Below, piece by piece: positions 56,361-64,000 of a DNA stretch of 64,000 nucleotides (positions within the stretch are counted from its first letter, which is position 1; every line of letters starts with the position of its first letter). The notes beneath the pieces were generated by a model. That model worked only from the letters and a program-made list of their open reading frames with translations, made no database searches and was not told the DNA's origin. The stretch is from contig NZ_MRCD01000017.1 of assembly GCF_001904745.1 (NCBI RefSeq), forward strand, positions 1-64,000. Reading direction: 5' to 3'. Both the position numbers and the translations under genes were made by a program. Source of the stretch: Calothrix sp. HK-06 (GTDB taxonomy: Bacteria; Cyanobacteriota; Cyanobacteriia; Cyanobacteriales; Nostocaceae).

Positions 56361-57260
56361 TTAATTCATTAATAATTGTACTAGCTGCTGAGTAATAGGA
56401 AAACCAGTTTGCTGCTCAAAATATATAAACATGGGACTAGGGTTCGCTTCTAAAAAGACATATTCTCCTGTTGGCGCCAATCTCCAATCAATTGCCGTCC
56501 ATTCCAGGTATAATGAGTCAACAATTTCTCGACACTTTTGTTGCAATTCCAAAGGTAACTCCACTGGTATTAATTCAGCATTTACATCTTCGCGAAAATC
56601 TAGTGATTTACTACGAATCTCCGAAGTATATACAGAATCACCAATTACATAACTACGAATATTAGTACCTGGTATATATTCTTGCAAAGTCACAGGAGAT
56701 ATACTCAAAGCTAAATCTAACCGTTTTGGTTCGAGTAATGATTCTGTTAATGTTTGAGTATGGGCGCCACCATAAACAGGTTTAAAAATAGCATTTTGAT
56801 GTGATGCAGCAAATTGTGTAACTTGTTCTGGGTCATTAGTAACTAAAGTTTCTGGAATTTTTATACCTAGTTGTTGAACAGTATATAGTTGTAAAGGCTT
56901 TTCTTTGTGAAATTGATAAGCTTCCCAAGAGTTTACCCATCGCGCGCAAGTAGCTTTCATAAAAGTTCGTAACAAGCTCATTGAATCATTAAATGCAATA
57001 GTTGAGGTATGGGATGCAACCAAAGGAACATTCACACTAGAAAAATTACGCCAGTAAACACTGTGAATATCCGATATGTTAAATTGATAGCGCTCTGACT
57101 TGAAAGTACCGAACTGTGTATTCGGCGCCCAAGACAAACGTAACTGAGTCGGAAATAAATCAGTATCTAAATAGTCTACAGTTGCTCCTGCTTCTGTGAG
57201 AGCATTCTCGATATGTACAGCATGGGCATCCAAGGAATTACCCAAAATTAAAATATTCAT
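56361..57260 (-). CDS. Graspetide ATP-grasp macrocyclase
   Basis: 299 residues from ATG 57260 (MNILILGNSLDAHAVHIENA), after AAAGGA on the coding strand. An N-terminal pre-ATP domain is followed by ATP-grasp elements: VTQFAASHQNAIFKPVYGGA (nucleotide-binding Lys and Gly loop), VTLQEYIPGTNIRSYVIGD, and the Mg-binding tail VFLEANPSPMFIYFEQQTG. These are the signatures of MvdD/PsnB-type ligases, which form ester bonds between Thr/Ser hydroxyls and Asp/Glu carboxylates of a precursor peptide. It is encoded 71 bp downstream of a repetitive (S/T)TxxxxEE precursor. An alternative reading as a general ATP-grasp enzyme is less likely because of this neighbour. Confidence 0.85.
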   Translation of the reverse strand: MNILILGNSLDAHAVHIENALTEAGATVDYLDTDLFPTQLRLSWAPNTQFGTFKSERYQFNISDIHSVYWRNFSSVNVPLVASHTSTIAFNDSMSLLRTFMKATCARWVNSWEAYQFHKEKPLQLYTVQQLGIKIPETLVTNDPEQVTQFAASHQNAIFKPVYGGAHTQTLTESLLEPKRLDLALSISPVTLQEYIPGTNIRSYVIGDSVYTSEIRSKSLDFREDVNAELIPVELPLELQQKCREIVDSLYLEWTAIDWRLAPTGEYVFLEANPSPMFIYFEQQTGFPITQQLVQLLMN

Positions 57261-57331
57261 TATATATAAATCCTTTAAATTACACAGTGTTAAGATTCCC
57301 AACTTTTTAAACAAGTCAGGAATCTAATTTT

Positions 57332-57730
57332 TTATCGGCGAATTATTGAACCTCCTTCCTCACCTACAGCTTGGGTAGTTACCCGACCTCCACCTTCTTC
57401 ACCTACAGCATAAGTAGTGACTTTGGTTCCACCTTCTTCACCCAAAGCTCTAGTGGTTACTTTACCTCCACCTTCTTCACCTACAGCATAGGTAGTTAAA
57501 ATATTTCCACCTTCTTCACCTACTGCGTAAGTAGTGACTTTGGTTCCACCTTCTTCACCTAATGCTCTGGTACTTACTTTACTTCCACCTTCTTCACCTA
57601 CTGCTTGTGTAGATACTGCATCATTAGAAGCTAAAGTCTTATCAACTTCTTTCGTATCAGCATATTGAACATGCACAATCATGCTTTCAAGCTTATGCAG
57701 TTCCATTTGGAATGGATGAACGTAATCCAT
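57332..57730 (-). CDS. Graspetide precursor, plesiocin-like, seven core repeats
   Basis: 132 residues from the ATG at 57730, with TAGGAG upstream. The leader is about 39 residues (MDYVHPFQMELHKLESMIVH and following). Residues 40-132 are seven consecutive 13-residue units of the form (S/T)TxA(V/L)GEEGGxxx, for example TTYAVGEEGGNIL and TTRALGEEGGTKV; two begin with ST. TTxxxxEE is the ring-forming motif of plesiocin-type graspetides, where the hydroxyls and the Glu carboxylates give two nested esters per repeat. The product would be a chain of seven bicyclic hairpins. An in-frame TTG at 57766 is rejected as a start. No transporter is adjacent. Confidence 0.85.
   Translation of the reverse strand: MDYVHPFQMELHKLESMIVHVQYADTKEVDKTLASNDAVSTQAVGEEGGSKVSTRALGEEGGTKVTTYAVGEEGGNILTTYAVGEEGGGKVTTRALGEEGGTKVTTYAVGEEGGGRVTTQAVGEEGGSIIRR
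57338..57613 (-). repeat. 39-bp tandem repeats (graspetide core)
   Basis: Seven copies of a 39-bp coding unit, clearest as CACCTTCTTCACCTA on the plus strand, each giving 13 residues. The repetition is coding: third positions vary and the (S/T)T and EE codons are kept. Confidence 0.9.
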
Positions 57731-57922
57731 ATATATATGTCTCCTAACATAAAATCTTTTTAACAACAGTAAATCAATTGAAATTTGACACAGTGTAAAC
57801 TTTGCTGCATTATTACACAGCAGATAAGGATAAGTACGTAAGTTTTAATTATTTATAACCCTTAATTACAGCACTTGATGTGTTTTTTATATACACAACG
57901 AAATATCCTGATTTCAGAAACC

Positions 57923-57988
57923 AGAAACCCGGTTTCTTTATTAAAATCTTGTAATAAAATAATGATTTTGCTTAGAAACCGGGTTTCT
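57923..57988. repeat. Dispersed hairpin repeat, copy 3
   Basis: AGAAACCCGGTTTCT (57923-57937) and AGAAACCGGGTTTCT (57974-57988), each itself palindromic. The second overlaps the end of the TetR gene and encodes its last residues KKPGF. Confidence 0.8.
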
Positions 57989-58628
57989 TCACACCAGCTA
58001 AGGTAAATGCAATTGCTTCTTGAATATGCTGTTCTAACATCGCTTTACTCAACAGGCGCCGACCTTGAGGATGTTGCTGAATGTTTCCGGCACCTATAAA
58101 GTAAAATAAACAAGTCCCCATGATGTTAATTGCTGCTTGAAAAGAATCGAGTTGTCGAAAGGCGCCACTTGCAACACCCCGGTCTAAAATAGCCATCAAA
58201 GTTTTATCTATATTTAGAGAGCTACTACGCTTATAGTATTTTCCCTGATTTTGCACTGCCTCATGAAACATTATCGTCGGCAGCTTAGGATTTTGCGACA
58301 CACATTCAAGTAATGCAACCAGAAATTTCTCTAAAGCGACTTCTGGCGCCAAATGCTCTAGCGAAGAATCTAATTGTTGAATAACATGTAGTAAATTCGC
58401 GTGCGAACGTTCTAAAACAGCCTGATACAACCCTTCTTTATCTTTGAAGTAGTAGTAAATCATCGACTTTGCCACACCAGTCTTTGCTGCAATTGCTTCT
58501 GTCCTTGCAGCAGTCAAACCATGAATAGCAAACTCCTCTTCTGCTGCTGCCAAAATTACAGCTTGAGTAGCTTCTGAATCTCGAACTTGCTTCGTATTTG
58601 ACTTATCTGGTTTTGCTGCACGTGGCAC
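57972..58628 (-). CDS. TetR family transcriptional regulator
   Basis: About 218 residues from the GTG at 58628 (VPRAAKPDKSN). HTH: AVILAAAEEEFAIHGLTAAR, TEAIAAKTGVAKSMIYYYFK, DKEGLYQAVLE. A longer frame to 58700 starts inside a CCCCCCTTATCAAGGGGGG repeat and is rejected; operator-like sites at 58649 and 58767 would then flank the promoter. Regulated gene: probably the divergent FAD monooxygenase. The C-terminal KKPGF is encoded by a dispersed repeat. Confidence 0.85.
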   Translation of the reverse strand: MPRAAKPDKSNTKQVRDSEATQAVILAAAEEEFAIHGLTAARTEAIAAKTGVAKSMIYYYFKDKEGLYQAVLERSHANLLHVIQQLDSSLEHLAPEVALEKFLVALLECVSQNPKLPTIMFHEAVQNQGKYYKRSSSLNIDKTLMAILDRGVASGAFRQLDSFQAAINIMGTCLFYFIGAGNIQQHPQGRRLLSKAMLEQHIQEAIAFTLAGVKKPGF

Positions 58629-58648
58629 AATTTTATAAAAATCAACAA

Positions 58649-58780
58649 ACTTGTCAGTCAGTATAACCTTTTTACGCTCCTCCAGTCCCCCCCTTATCAA
58701 GGGGGGTTAGGGGGGATCAAAATATTGACAAATTTGCCAAAAACTTGCTTTGATAAATAATAACAAACTGACAAGTCAGT
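58649..58780. promoter_or_regulatory. TetR operator-like sites between tetR and monooxygenase
   Basis: ACTTGTCAGTCAGT (58649-58662) and ACTGACAAGTCAGT (58767-58780), the latter palindromic as ACTGAC-AA-GTCAGT. They share the TGACTGACAAGT core found at many TetR operators. The second site lies 29 bp before the monooxygenase start. Confidence 0.7.
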
Positions 58781-58808
58781 CAACTAACTTGTAGAAAACC
58801 CTTATAAA

Positions 58809-59924
58809 ATGGTAAAAACTAAGAAAATAATCATTATTGGTGGTGGAATAGGTGGCGCCGCAACTGCGTTAGCACTAAACCGTGCAGGGTTCGATGTTAG
58901 CGTTTATGAGCGCGCACAAGAATTAAGAGAAGTAGGAGCAGGAATTGCACTATGGGCAAATGCCACTCACGTTCTCAACGAATTAGGTTTACTCGAAGAT
59001 GCAGTTCGTAATGGTTGTTTAACAACGCATTATCAATTCAATACCCAGGATGGCAAAGAGTTAGTCAACATATCTGTCGATAAGTTTGAGTTACCTGTTA
59101 TAGGTATTCATCGCGCGGACTTACACAAAATTTTATGGAGTCAGGTTACAAGTAAGTTTACTTTGGGACAAACATTCGAGCGATTAGAGCAAAATGGCGC
59201 CAAAGTAAGTGTTTATATGAAATCTGGGTTACACGATGAAGGTAATGCTTTAATTGGCGCCGATGGTTTAAAGTCACAAGTACGGGCAGCATTATTTGGT
59301 GAGAGTCCACCTATATACCGCAATTTTACTACATGGCGTGGTTTAACTAATTACATACCTAATCAATATCGTCCTGGTTATATTCATGAATTTCTCGGAC
59401 GTGGTAAAGGGTTTGGTTTTATGATGCTGGGTAACAATAGAATGTATTGGTATGCAGCAGCTAAGACGAAACAAGGACAGAAACATGAGTTAGAAGTAAT
59501 GTTTCAAGACTGGTTTCGCGCAATTTCGGAGTTAATAGCAGCTACCGATAAAGCAAGTATTATCCAAACAGATTTATATGACCGTGTACCATCACGACCT
59601 TGGGGGAAAGAAAATATGACTTTATTAGGTGATGCAGCGCATCCAATGTTACCGACATTAGGACAAGGAGCGTGTATGGCATTGGAAGATGCATTAGTTG
59701 TTGCCAAATGCTTACAAGAGTCAGATGATATAACTAAAGCTTTTGAGCAGTATGAGTTACAAAGATTTTCGCGCGTTAAATCAATTGTAGAGCAGTCATT
59801 ACGGTCTGGACGTATGGGTGAGTTAGAAAACCCTATTGCTGTGAAATTACGAAATCAGTTTATGAAGTTAATGGGGTCTGTGATTGCTGATAGCTTTACA
59901 AGTTTTCATTCATTTAGAGCATAA
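58809..59924 (+). CDS. FAD-dependent monooxygenase
   Basis: 371 residues of the p-hydroxybenzoate hydroxylase fold: IIIIGGGIGGAATALALNRA (FAD dinucleotide site), YERAQELREVGAGIALWANA, and the second FAD motif TLLGDAAHPMLPTLGQGACM, ALEDA. It probably hydroxylates an aromatic substrate with NAD(P)H; the substrate is unknown. It is divergent from a TetR gene with shared operator-like sites, an arrangement typical of an inducible detoxification gene. Confidence 0.9.
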   Translation: MVKTKKIIIIGGGIGGAATALALNRAGFDVSVYERAQELREVGAGIALWANATHVLNELGLLEDAVRNGCLTTHYQFNTQDGKELVNISVDKFELPVIGIHRADLHKILWSQVTSKFTLGQTFERLEQNGAKVSVYMKSGLHDEGNALIGADGLKSQVRAALFGESPPIYRNFTTWRGLTNYIPNQYRPGYIHEFLGRGKGFGFMMLGNNRMYWYAAAKTKQGQKHELEVMFQDWFRAISELIAATDKASIIQTDLYDRVPSRPWGKENMTLLGDAAHPMLPTLGQGACMALEDALVVAKCLQESDDITKAFEQYELQRFSRVKSIVEQSLRSGRMGELENPIAVKLRNQFMKLMGSVIADSFTSFHSFRA

Positions 59925-60003
59925 ACTATTACCCATATAGATTGCTTATCGTTGGACAACCAAACAACGTAATACTTCTTCTCTAATTTTTGCGCGCTTT
60001 TAT

Positions 60004-60567
60004 ATGCCTAAATTTCCGCCCAAAGACTATATTCAATCTACATCGTTTCCGAGTGAGATAACTTTACGTCCCATTGGTGTCGTGCATTCTCCCTACAAAG
60101 AGCGACATGGTACACCCAGACAGTCACAACTTCGCACTGTACCAGAAAATTATCAGCCTGCTATTGCCCAAATCGAACTTTTCCCCGATATTATACCCAC
60201 GATTGCACTTAAAGATATGGAAGGGTTTGAGCGAATTTGGATAATTTCATGGTTACATCTTAACTACCACTGGAACCCAACTGTGATTTTACCACGTGGA
60301 CCAAAAGTGAGACGCGGTACACTTGCCACGCGTGCTCCCCATCGTCCTAACCCTATTGGTTTATCAGCGCCTAAACTCCTCAAAATTGAAGGTTTGGTTT
60401 TGCACGTCGAAGGAATTGATTTACTCGACCAAACACCTGTTCTCGATATTAAACCTTATGTGCCTTACTGTGATGCTTTTCCAAACGCGCGCAGTGGTTA
60501 TGTTGATGACATGGAAGATGCCGCAATACAAGAAGAAGACATATTTGGCAATAATGGGCGCCCTTAA
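60004..60567 (+). CDS. trmO: tRNA (t6A37) N6-methyltransferase
   Basis: 187 residues, TsaA/TrmO family: RPIGVVHSPYKERHGTPRQS, GFERIWIISWLHLNYHW, GTLATRAPHRPNPIGLSAPK and VLDIKPYVPYCDAFPNARSG. It uses S-adenosylmethionine to methylate N6-threonylcarbamoyladenosine at position 37 of tRNAs. Full-length catalytic domain; the C-terminal domain seen in some homologues is absent. ATG at 60004. Confidence 0.93.
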   Translation: MPKFPPKDYIQSTSFPSEITLRPIGVVHSPYKERHGTPRQSQLRTVPENYQPAIAQIELFPDIIPTIALKDMEGFERIWIISWLHLNYHWNPTVILPRGPKVRRGTLATRAPHRPNPIGLSAPKLLKIEGLVLHVEGIDLLDQTPVLDIKPYVPYCDAFPNARSGYVDDMEDAAIQEEDIFGNNGRP

Positions 60568-60901
60568 ACTCCAACTATATATTGTTGCTTTTGATACTTT
60601 TTCTCAAGTGTCATAGGTTTGACACACGAAGTACACACTATCTTCACAACCTTTAAATATATTTGCTGCAACTGCTTAATATTTTGTAATATTAGCTATA
60701 GGTGTTACTCTATGGTGTTGAGTCGTATGTATTGTTTCTGATGTCAAATCGGGTATGTATTAGCTAGGCTATGAGCGGGTTGTTCTACGGAGCGTCGTAA
60801 AATACATCGAATGACTGGAAATTTACGGAAAGCTAATTGATTGAGATGGAGTAATCAATGAATTTCTATGAAATATTTTCTAGGTTAAGAGGAATCTTAC
60901 T
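60568..60901. other. Intergenic region upstream of carbonic anhydrase
   Basis: About 330 bp, no gene or clear repeat recognised. It contains the carbonic anhydrase promoter; AAGAGGA precedes its GTG start. Confidence 0.4.
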
Positions 60902-61576
60902 GTGCCAATAAAACGCATTATTGAAGGACTGAATGAGTTTCACGATACTTATTTCGTGTCCCACCGCGAAATGTTCGAGCAGTTGTCTCAAGGTCAATCC
61001 CCAGAAGTATTATTCATAACATGTTCTGATTCTCGTATCGACCCTTGTTTAATTACCCAAAGTCAACCTGGTGAATTATTTGTAGTTCGTAATATCGGTA
61101 ATATTATCCCTGCTTACGGCGCCTCGAATAGTGGAGAAGGCGCAGCTATTGAGTACGCAGTGGGTGCTTTAGGTATAAAAGATATAGTTATTTGTGGTCA
61201 CTCGCACTGTGGTGCAATGCGAGGATTATTGCAAATAGGTAATCTTACTCAACAGATGCCATTAGTCTACGACTGGTTAAAAAAACATGCAGAGTCAACT
61301 CGTCGTCTAGTTTTAGACAACTATGAAGGTTGTTCTAGTGAAAAACTCCTAAAAATCGCTATTGAGCAAAATGTGTTAACTCAAATTGAGAATCTGGAAA
61401 CATATCCGATAATCCGCTCTAAGCTTCATGGTGGTAAAGTCACTCTCCATGCTTGGATTTATGAAATCGAGACTGGGGAGGTTTTCGCTTACGATGGCAG
61501 CATCGGTCAGTTCAAGCCTTTAGAAAATCGTCCCTTCCCTGTAATGAACCCTCTAATTTGTGCCCACGCCGAATAA
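60902..61576 (+). CDS. Beta-carbonic anhydrase
   Basis: 224 residues from GTG 60902, preceded by AAGAGGA. Zinc ligands lie in FITCSDSRIDPCL (Cys, with the Asp-Arg dyad) and CGHSHCGAMRGLL (His, Cys); VVRNIGNIIPAYG is conserved. It interconverts CO2 and bicarbonate. Size and motifs fit cyanobacterial beta-CAs of the Cca family. Whether it is carboxysomal cannot be read from the gene; no carboxysome gene is nearby. Confidence 0.93.
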   Translation: MPIKRIIEGLNEFHDTYFVSHREMFEQLSQGQSPEVLFITCSDSRIDPCLITQSQPGELFVVRNIGNIIPAYGASNSGEGAAIEYAVGALGIKDIVICGHSHCGAMRGLLQIGNLTQQMPLVYDWLKKHAESTRRLVLDNYEGCSSEKLLKIAIEQNVLTQIENLETYPIIRSKLHGGKVTLHAWIYEIETGEVFAYDGSIGQFKPLENRPFPVMNPLICAHAE

Positions 61577-61742
61577 CTCCTACACAAATATATATACTTA
61601 AGTATTAAGTTAAGTACAATATTATGCTAATGGGCAAACAAAGTTATATTACCCATTGGCTATTATTTTTACAAAAATAAAATAGTATGTTCTACAATAG
61701 TAGCTACGATATTAGCTAACAATATAGAAGCAGTATATTATT

Positions 61743-63089
61743 ATGGCGTTGAAGTCTTCTTCGATGGCAAAAAGTACAGGCTCTTTACGCCATAAGATAA
61801 TAAACTTTTGGCGTTATTCCTTTGCATGGTTTACCGATACCCCAGAGCGCGCCTTAAACGATGCATATAAAGCAGCTACAATTATACGAGAAATCGAAAT
61901 TGAACAATTTAGCGGCAAGAAAATATCAAGAGAATCTGCCAATTATTCCATTAGTGTGATGAATTACTGGCAGTCAGCCTTAAGTAATAATTTAAATATT
62001 GTTAAATTTAGACTTGCTGAGTTTAGATTAAGTCGCTCATTGATAAAATTATCTAATCAAGAAATATTAGAAAAACTAAAGTATATTGACGAAATTGTCG
62101 CCAAGTATCTTCAAGATGATGAATTATTAGCATCTAGCGCAATTGTTCCAGTAGACACTACAAATATTACAAAGAATACTAATATTAATAACCAAGTATC
62201 ACAAATTGAGCGTCAACAAGTGATTCAACCACCCATCAAAGTGCAAACAGCGCAAGATAGGGATGTTGAAAGTATGCGCGTCAAGCCTGTTTCTCAAAAA
62301 AGCGGAATTTTACCACGGTCTATAGGGAGAACTTTTAATCGCCTAAAAGATGATTTTGCACCCGAAGCAGAAGAAAAATATGTACAGAATTTTAGAGTCT
62401 CACGAAGACGAACCCAAGCTTCGGTCAAATTTTTAGTAATGTTAGTAGTTATACCATTGATAACGCATTTACTAACTAAGCAGTTTTTAGTCAGTCCAAT
62501 AGTTGAGCGTACACGGGGTGAGCATAACCCTAATATATTTATCAATACCGAAATGGAAGATGAAGCGCTTAATGAACTAAAAATTTATGAACGTGGGCTA
62601 AAGTTTGAAAGCTTTATATTGAAGGCGCCGACTCTAAGTCCAGAAAAGATAGGAGAACAAGTCAAAGAAAAAGCCATCGAGATAGCAGAAGAATTTCGAC
62701 ATAAAAGCAACAATGCAGTTAGTAACGTCTTCGCTGATATGTTCTCACTCGTTGCCTTCGCAGTCGTAGTTGCTACCAGTAAGCGCGAAATTGTAATACT
62801 AAAAGCATTTATAGATGATGTAGTCTATGGCTTAAGTGATAGTGCAAAAGCATTCTTAATTATTCTATTTACCGATATATTTGTAGGTTTCCACTCTCCC
62901 CACGGTTGGGAAGTTCTATTAGAAGGAATGGCAGAACATTTAGGTCTACCTCCTAACCGTAGTGCCATATTCCTATTTATTGCTACCTTCCCTGTTGTAC
63001 TAGACACCATCTTTAAATACTGGATATTCCGCTACCTCAGTCGTCTGTCTCCTTCTGCATTGGCAACATTGAAAGAAATGAACGAATAA
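61743..63089 (+). CDS. pxcA: Proton extrusion protein PxcA (CemA-like)
   Basis: 448 residues. A soluble N-terminal part (about 1-220) is followed by the CemA domain: VKFLVMLVVIPLITHLLTKQ, the soluble loop EEFRHKSNNAVSNVFADMFS, AFLIILFTDIFVGFHSPHGW, and LGLPPNRSAIFLFIATFPVV up to the C-terminus. Members promote light-dependent proton release and inorganic carbon uptake across the cytoplasmic membrane. Neighbouring beta-CA may relate to carbon acquisition, but the gap and separate promoters argue against an operon. Confidence 0.93.
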   Translation: MALKSSSMAKSTGSLRHKIINFWRYSFAWFTDTPERALNDAYKAATIIREIEIEQFSGKKISRESANYSISVMNYWQSALSNNLNIVKFRLAEFRLSRSLIKLSNQEILEKLKYIDEIVAKYLQDDELLASSAIVPVDTTNITKNTNINNQVSQIERQQVIQPPIKVQTAQDRDVESMRVKPVSQKSGILPRSIGRTFNRLKDDFAPEAEEKYVQNFRVSRRRTQASVKFLVMLVVIPLITHLLTKQFLVSPIVERTRGEHNPNIFINTEMEDEALNELKIYERGLKFESFILKAPTLSPEKIGEQVKEKAIEIAEEFRHKSNNAVSNVFADMFSLVAFAVVVATSKREIVILKAFIDDVVYGLSDSAKAFLIILFTDIFVGFHSPHGWEVLLEGMAEHLGLPPNRSAIFLFIATFPVVLDTIFKYWIFRYLSRLSPSALATLKEMNE

Positions 63090-63090
63090 G

Positions 63091-63170
63091 CTTGTAACGG
63101 ATGTAACGGATGTAACGGATGATTTATTGGTTACATCCGTTACATCCGCTCATCATCCGTTGCCAATCTT
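63091..63170. repeat. ACGGATGTA-type hairpin repeat after pxcA
   Basis: ACGGATGTAACGGATGTAAC on one side and ATCCGTTACATCCG on the other, followed by CATCCGTTGCCAAT. It is the same repeat as at 30462-30608. The spacer from 63171 to 63454 has no other recognised feature. Confidence 0.75.
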
Positions 63171-63454
63171 CCCACCCACTAAGTTAATTGGCGCCGTTAC
63201 TAGTACTACTGGTTAAAGTAAACAGGTAGTACTGTTTGTGCTTTTAGCATTTATATATACTATTTAGTACAACTATTGATATAGCTTTGACGCAGCATTT
63301 ATCAAGGCTTTTACTACATAAATAATAAATTTTGTAAATGTTCTTCATCAAGATTTAGTTGGCAAATCAATAACTTCGATTAGAATGGGATTCTTACACT
63401 TTGAAGTATCAATTTCAATTTTTCGATTATAAGCAAGGCTGGCGCTTCGGTTAT

Positions 63455-64000
63455 ATGGTAACGATGAATGCATTAGATTTGGCTTTTACCCCGGCACTTG
63501 AGATGGCGGACTTAGTTCGTCGGCGCCAGGTATCGCCACTGGAGTTAGTAAAAATATACTTAGAACGCATTGAGCGTTTAAATCCTTTGCTCGGCAGTTA
63601 TTTTACAGTGACGGCAGAGCAAGCAATAGCTGATGCTGAAATTAAAACCGAAGCGTTAGTTAATGCGACTAATTTACCTCCATTTTTTGGTGTACCAATT
63701 TCAACTAAAGACCTCAACTCAGTTGCTGGTATACCCTGTACTTACGGAACTAAGGCGTTAATAAATAATATCCCCGAATATGATGATGTTGCTATCGCCA
63801 AGATTAAACAAGCTGGGTTCATTATTCTTGGTAAAACTGCTACGTCTGAGTTAGGTTCATTTCCTTACACCGAACCTACGGGTTTTCCTCCTTCACGTAA
63901 CCCGTGGAATCTTGAGTATACTCCTGGAGGGTCGAGTGGTGGCGCCGCTGCTGCTGTAGCTGCGGGGTTATCTCCAATTGCACAAGGTTCAGATGGAGGT
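63455..64000 (+). CDS. Amidase family protein, 5' part (window ends inside the gene)
   Basis: 182 codons to the window edge without a stop. LVRRRQVSPLELVKIYLERI, FGVPISTKDLNSVAGIPC (catalytic Lys in STKD), LGKTATSELGSFPYTEPTG and TPGGSSGGAAAAVAAGLSPI (Ser-rich signature with the catalytic Ser) identify the amidase signature family (GatA-like). Whether it is GatA or a general amidase cannot be told from this part. A second ATG at 63464 is an alternative start. Confidence 0.9.
   Translation, partial: MVTMNALDLAFTPALEMADLVRRRQVSPLELVKIYLERIERLNPLLGSYFTVTAEQAIADAEIKTEALVNATNLPPFFGVPISTKDLNSVAGIPCTYGTKALINNIPEYDDVAIAKIKQAGFIILGKTATSELGSFPYTEPTGFPPSRNPWNLEYTPGGSSGGAAAAVAAGLSPIAQGSDGG

Noticed and set aside
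57338-57613. Regular 39-bp repeats that could suggest a CRISPR-like or minisatellite array
   Set aside because: The repeats are contiguous without spacers and lie in one open frame with a conserved (S/T)TxxxxEE pattern, so they are a coding repeat.
58629-58700. Longer start of the TetR protein at 58700
   Set aside because: It would begin in a dispersed C/G repeat and cover an operator-like site; no ATG is present.

Overview
The window comes from a filamentous, heterocyst-forming cyanobacterium (Nostocales; genus not determinable). The evidence is an oxygenic photosynthesis gene set (psaE, psb28, ndhO, a PAP/fibrillin gene, pxcA) together with a nif operon whose structural genes are split by developmentally excised DNA elements. 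GC content is low and the palindrome GGCGCC is strikingly frequent (about 108 copies counted by eye), while HIP1 (GCGATCGC) was not seen.

Layout. 1-7216: inferred cargo end of a nifD element. nifD stops making sense exactly at the canonical 11-bp element repeat (7206-7216), and the rest of nifD and nifK lie outside the window. This part carries a cation efflux transporter, an FMN-binding protein, a TetR regulator with operator-like sites, a glutamine amidotransferase-like protein, a diguanylate cyclase and several gene remnants. 7189-22431, minus strand: nifB-fdxN-nifS-nifU-nifH-nifD. nifH is split by an 8,397-bp element (9176-17585) bounded by a 13-bp direct repeat; precise deletion restores a 295-residue NifH. 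The element encodes a XisF-like serine recombinase plus XisH and XisI, and otherwise holds decayed DNA: a subtilase/VWA fragment, a CHASE2 fragment, a broken ISAs1-type transposase between long inverted repeats, and small repeats.

23440-41000: housekeeping and photosynthesis genes (GT4 glycosyltransferase, ndhO, mutM, psaE, PAP/fibrillin, mraY, moaB, psb28, dtd, HU, cobD-like), then a disulfide-reductase-like flavoprotein lacking its redox motif, a DUF3685 pseudo-receiver protein, a 993-residue NACHT/pentapeptide-repeat protein and a PerR-like Fur regulator. 41000-51600: accessory genes, with a PD-(D/E)XK-like/PIN cluster, an AraC regulator, an ABC exporter, a MazF toxin-antitoxin pair, HicB and DMT-transporter remnants, and Ada. 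51900-64000: methyltransferase, exported repeat protein, CPBP-type membrane protease, a two-gene graspetide (omega-ester RiPP) locus, a divergent TetR/FAD-monooxygenase pair, TrmO, beta-carbonic anhydrase, PxcA, and the start of an amidase.

The most notable items are (1) a nif operon needing two independent DNA excisions, in nifH and nifD, with the nifH recombinase gene lying just downstream of the truncated nifH on the same strand; (2) a plesiocin-like graspetide precursor with seven 13-residue core repeats of the form (S/T)TxA(V/L)GEEGG next to its ATP-grasp ligase; and (3) GGCGCC as an apparent replacement for HIP1. No tRNA, rRNA or CRISPR array was seen.
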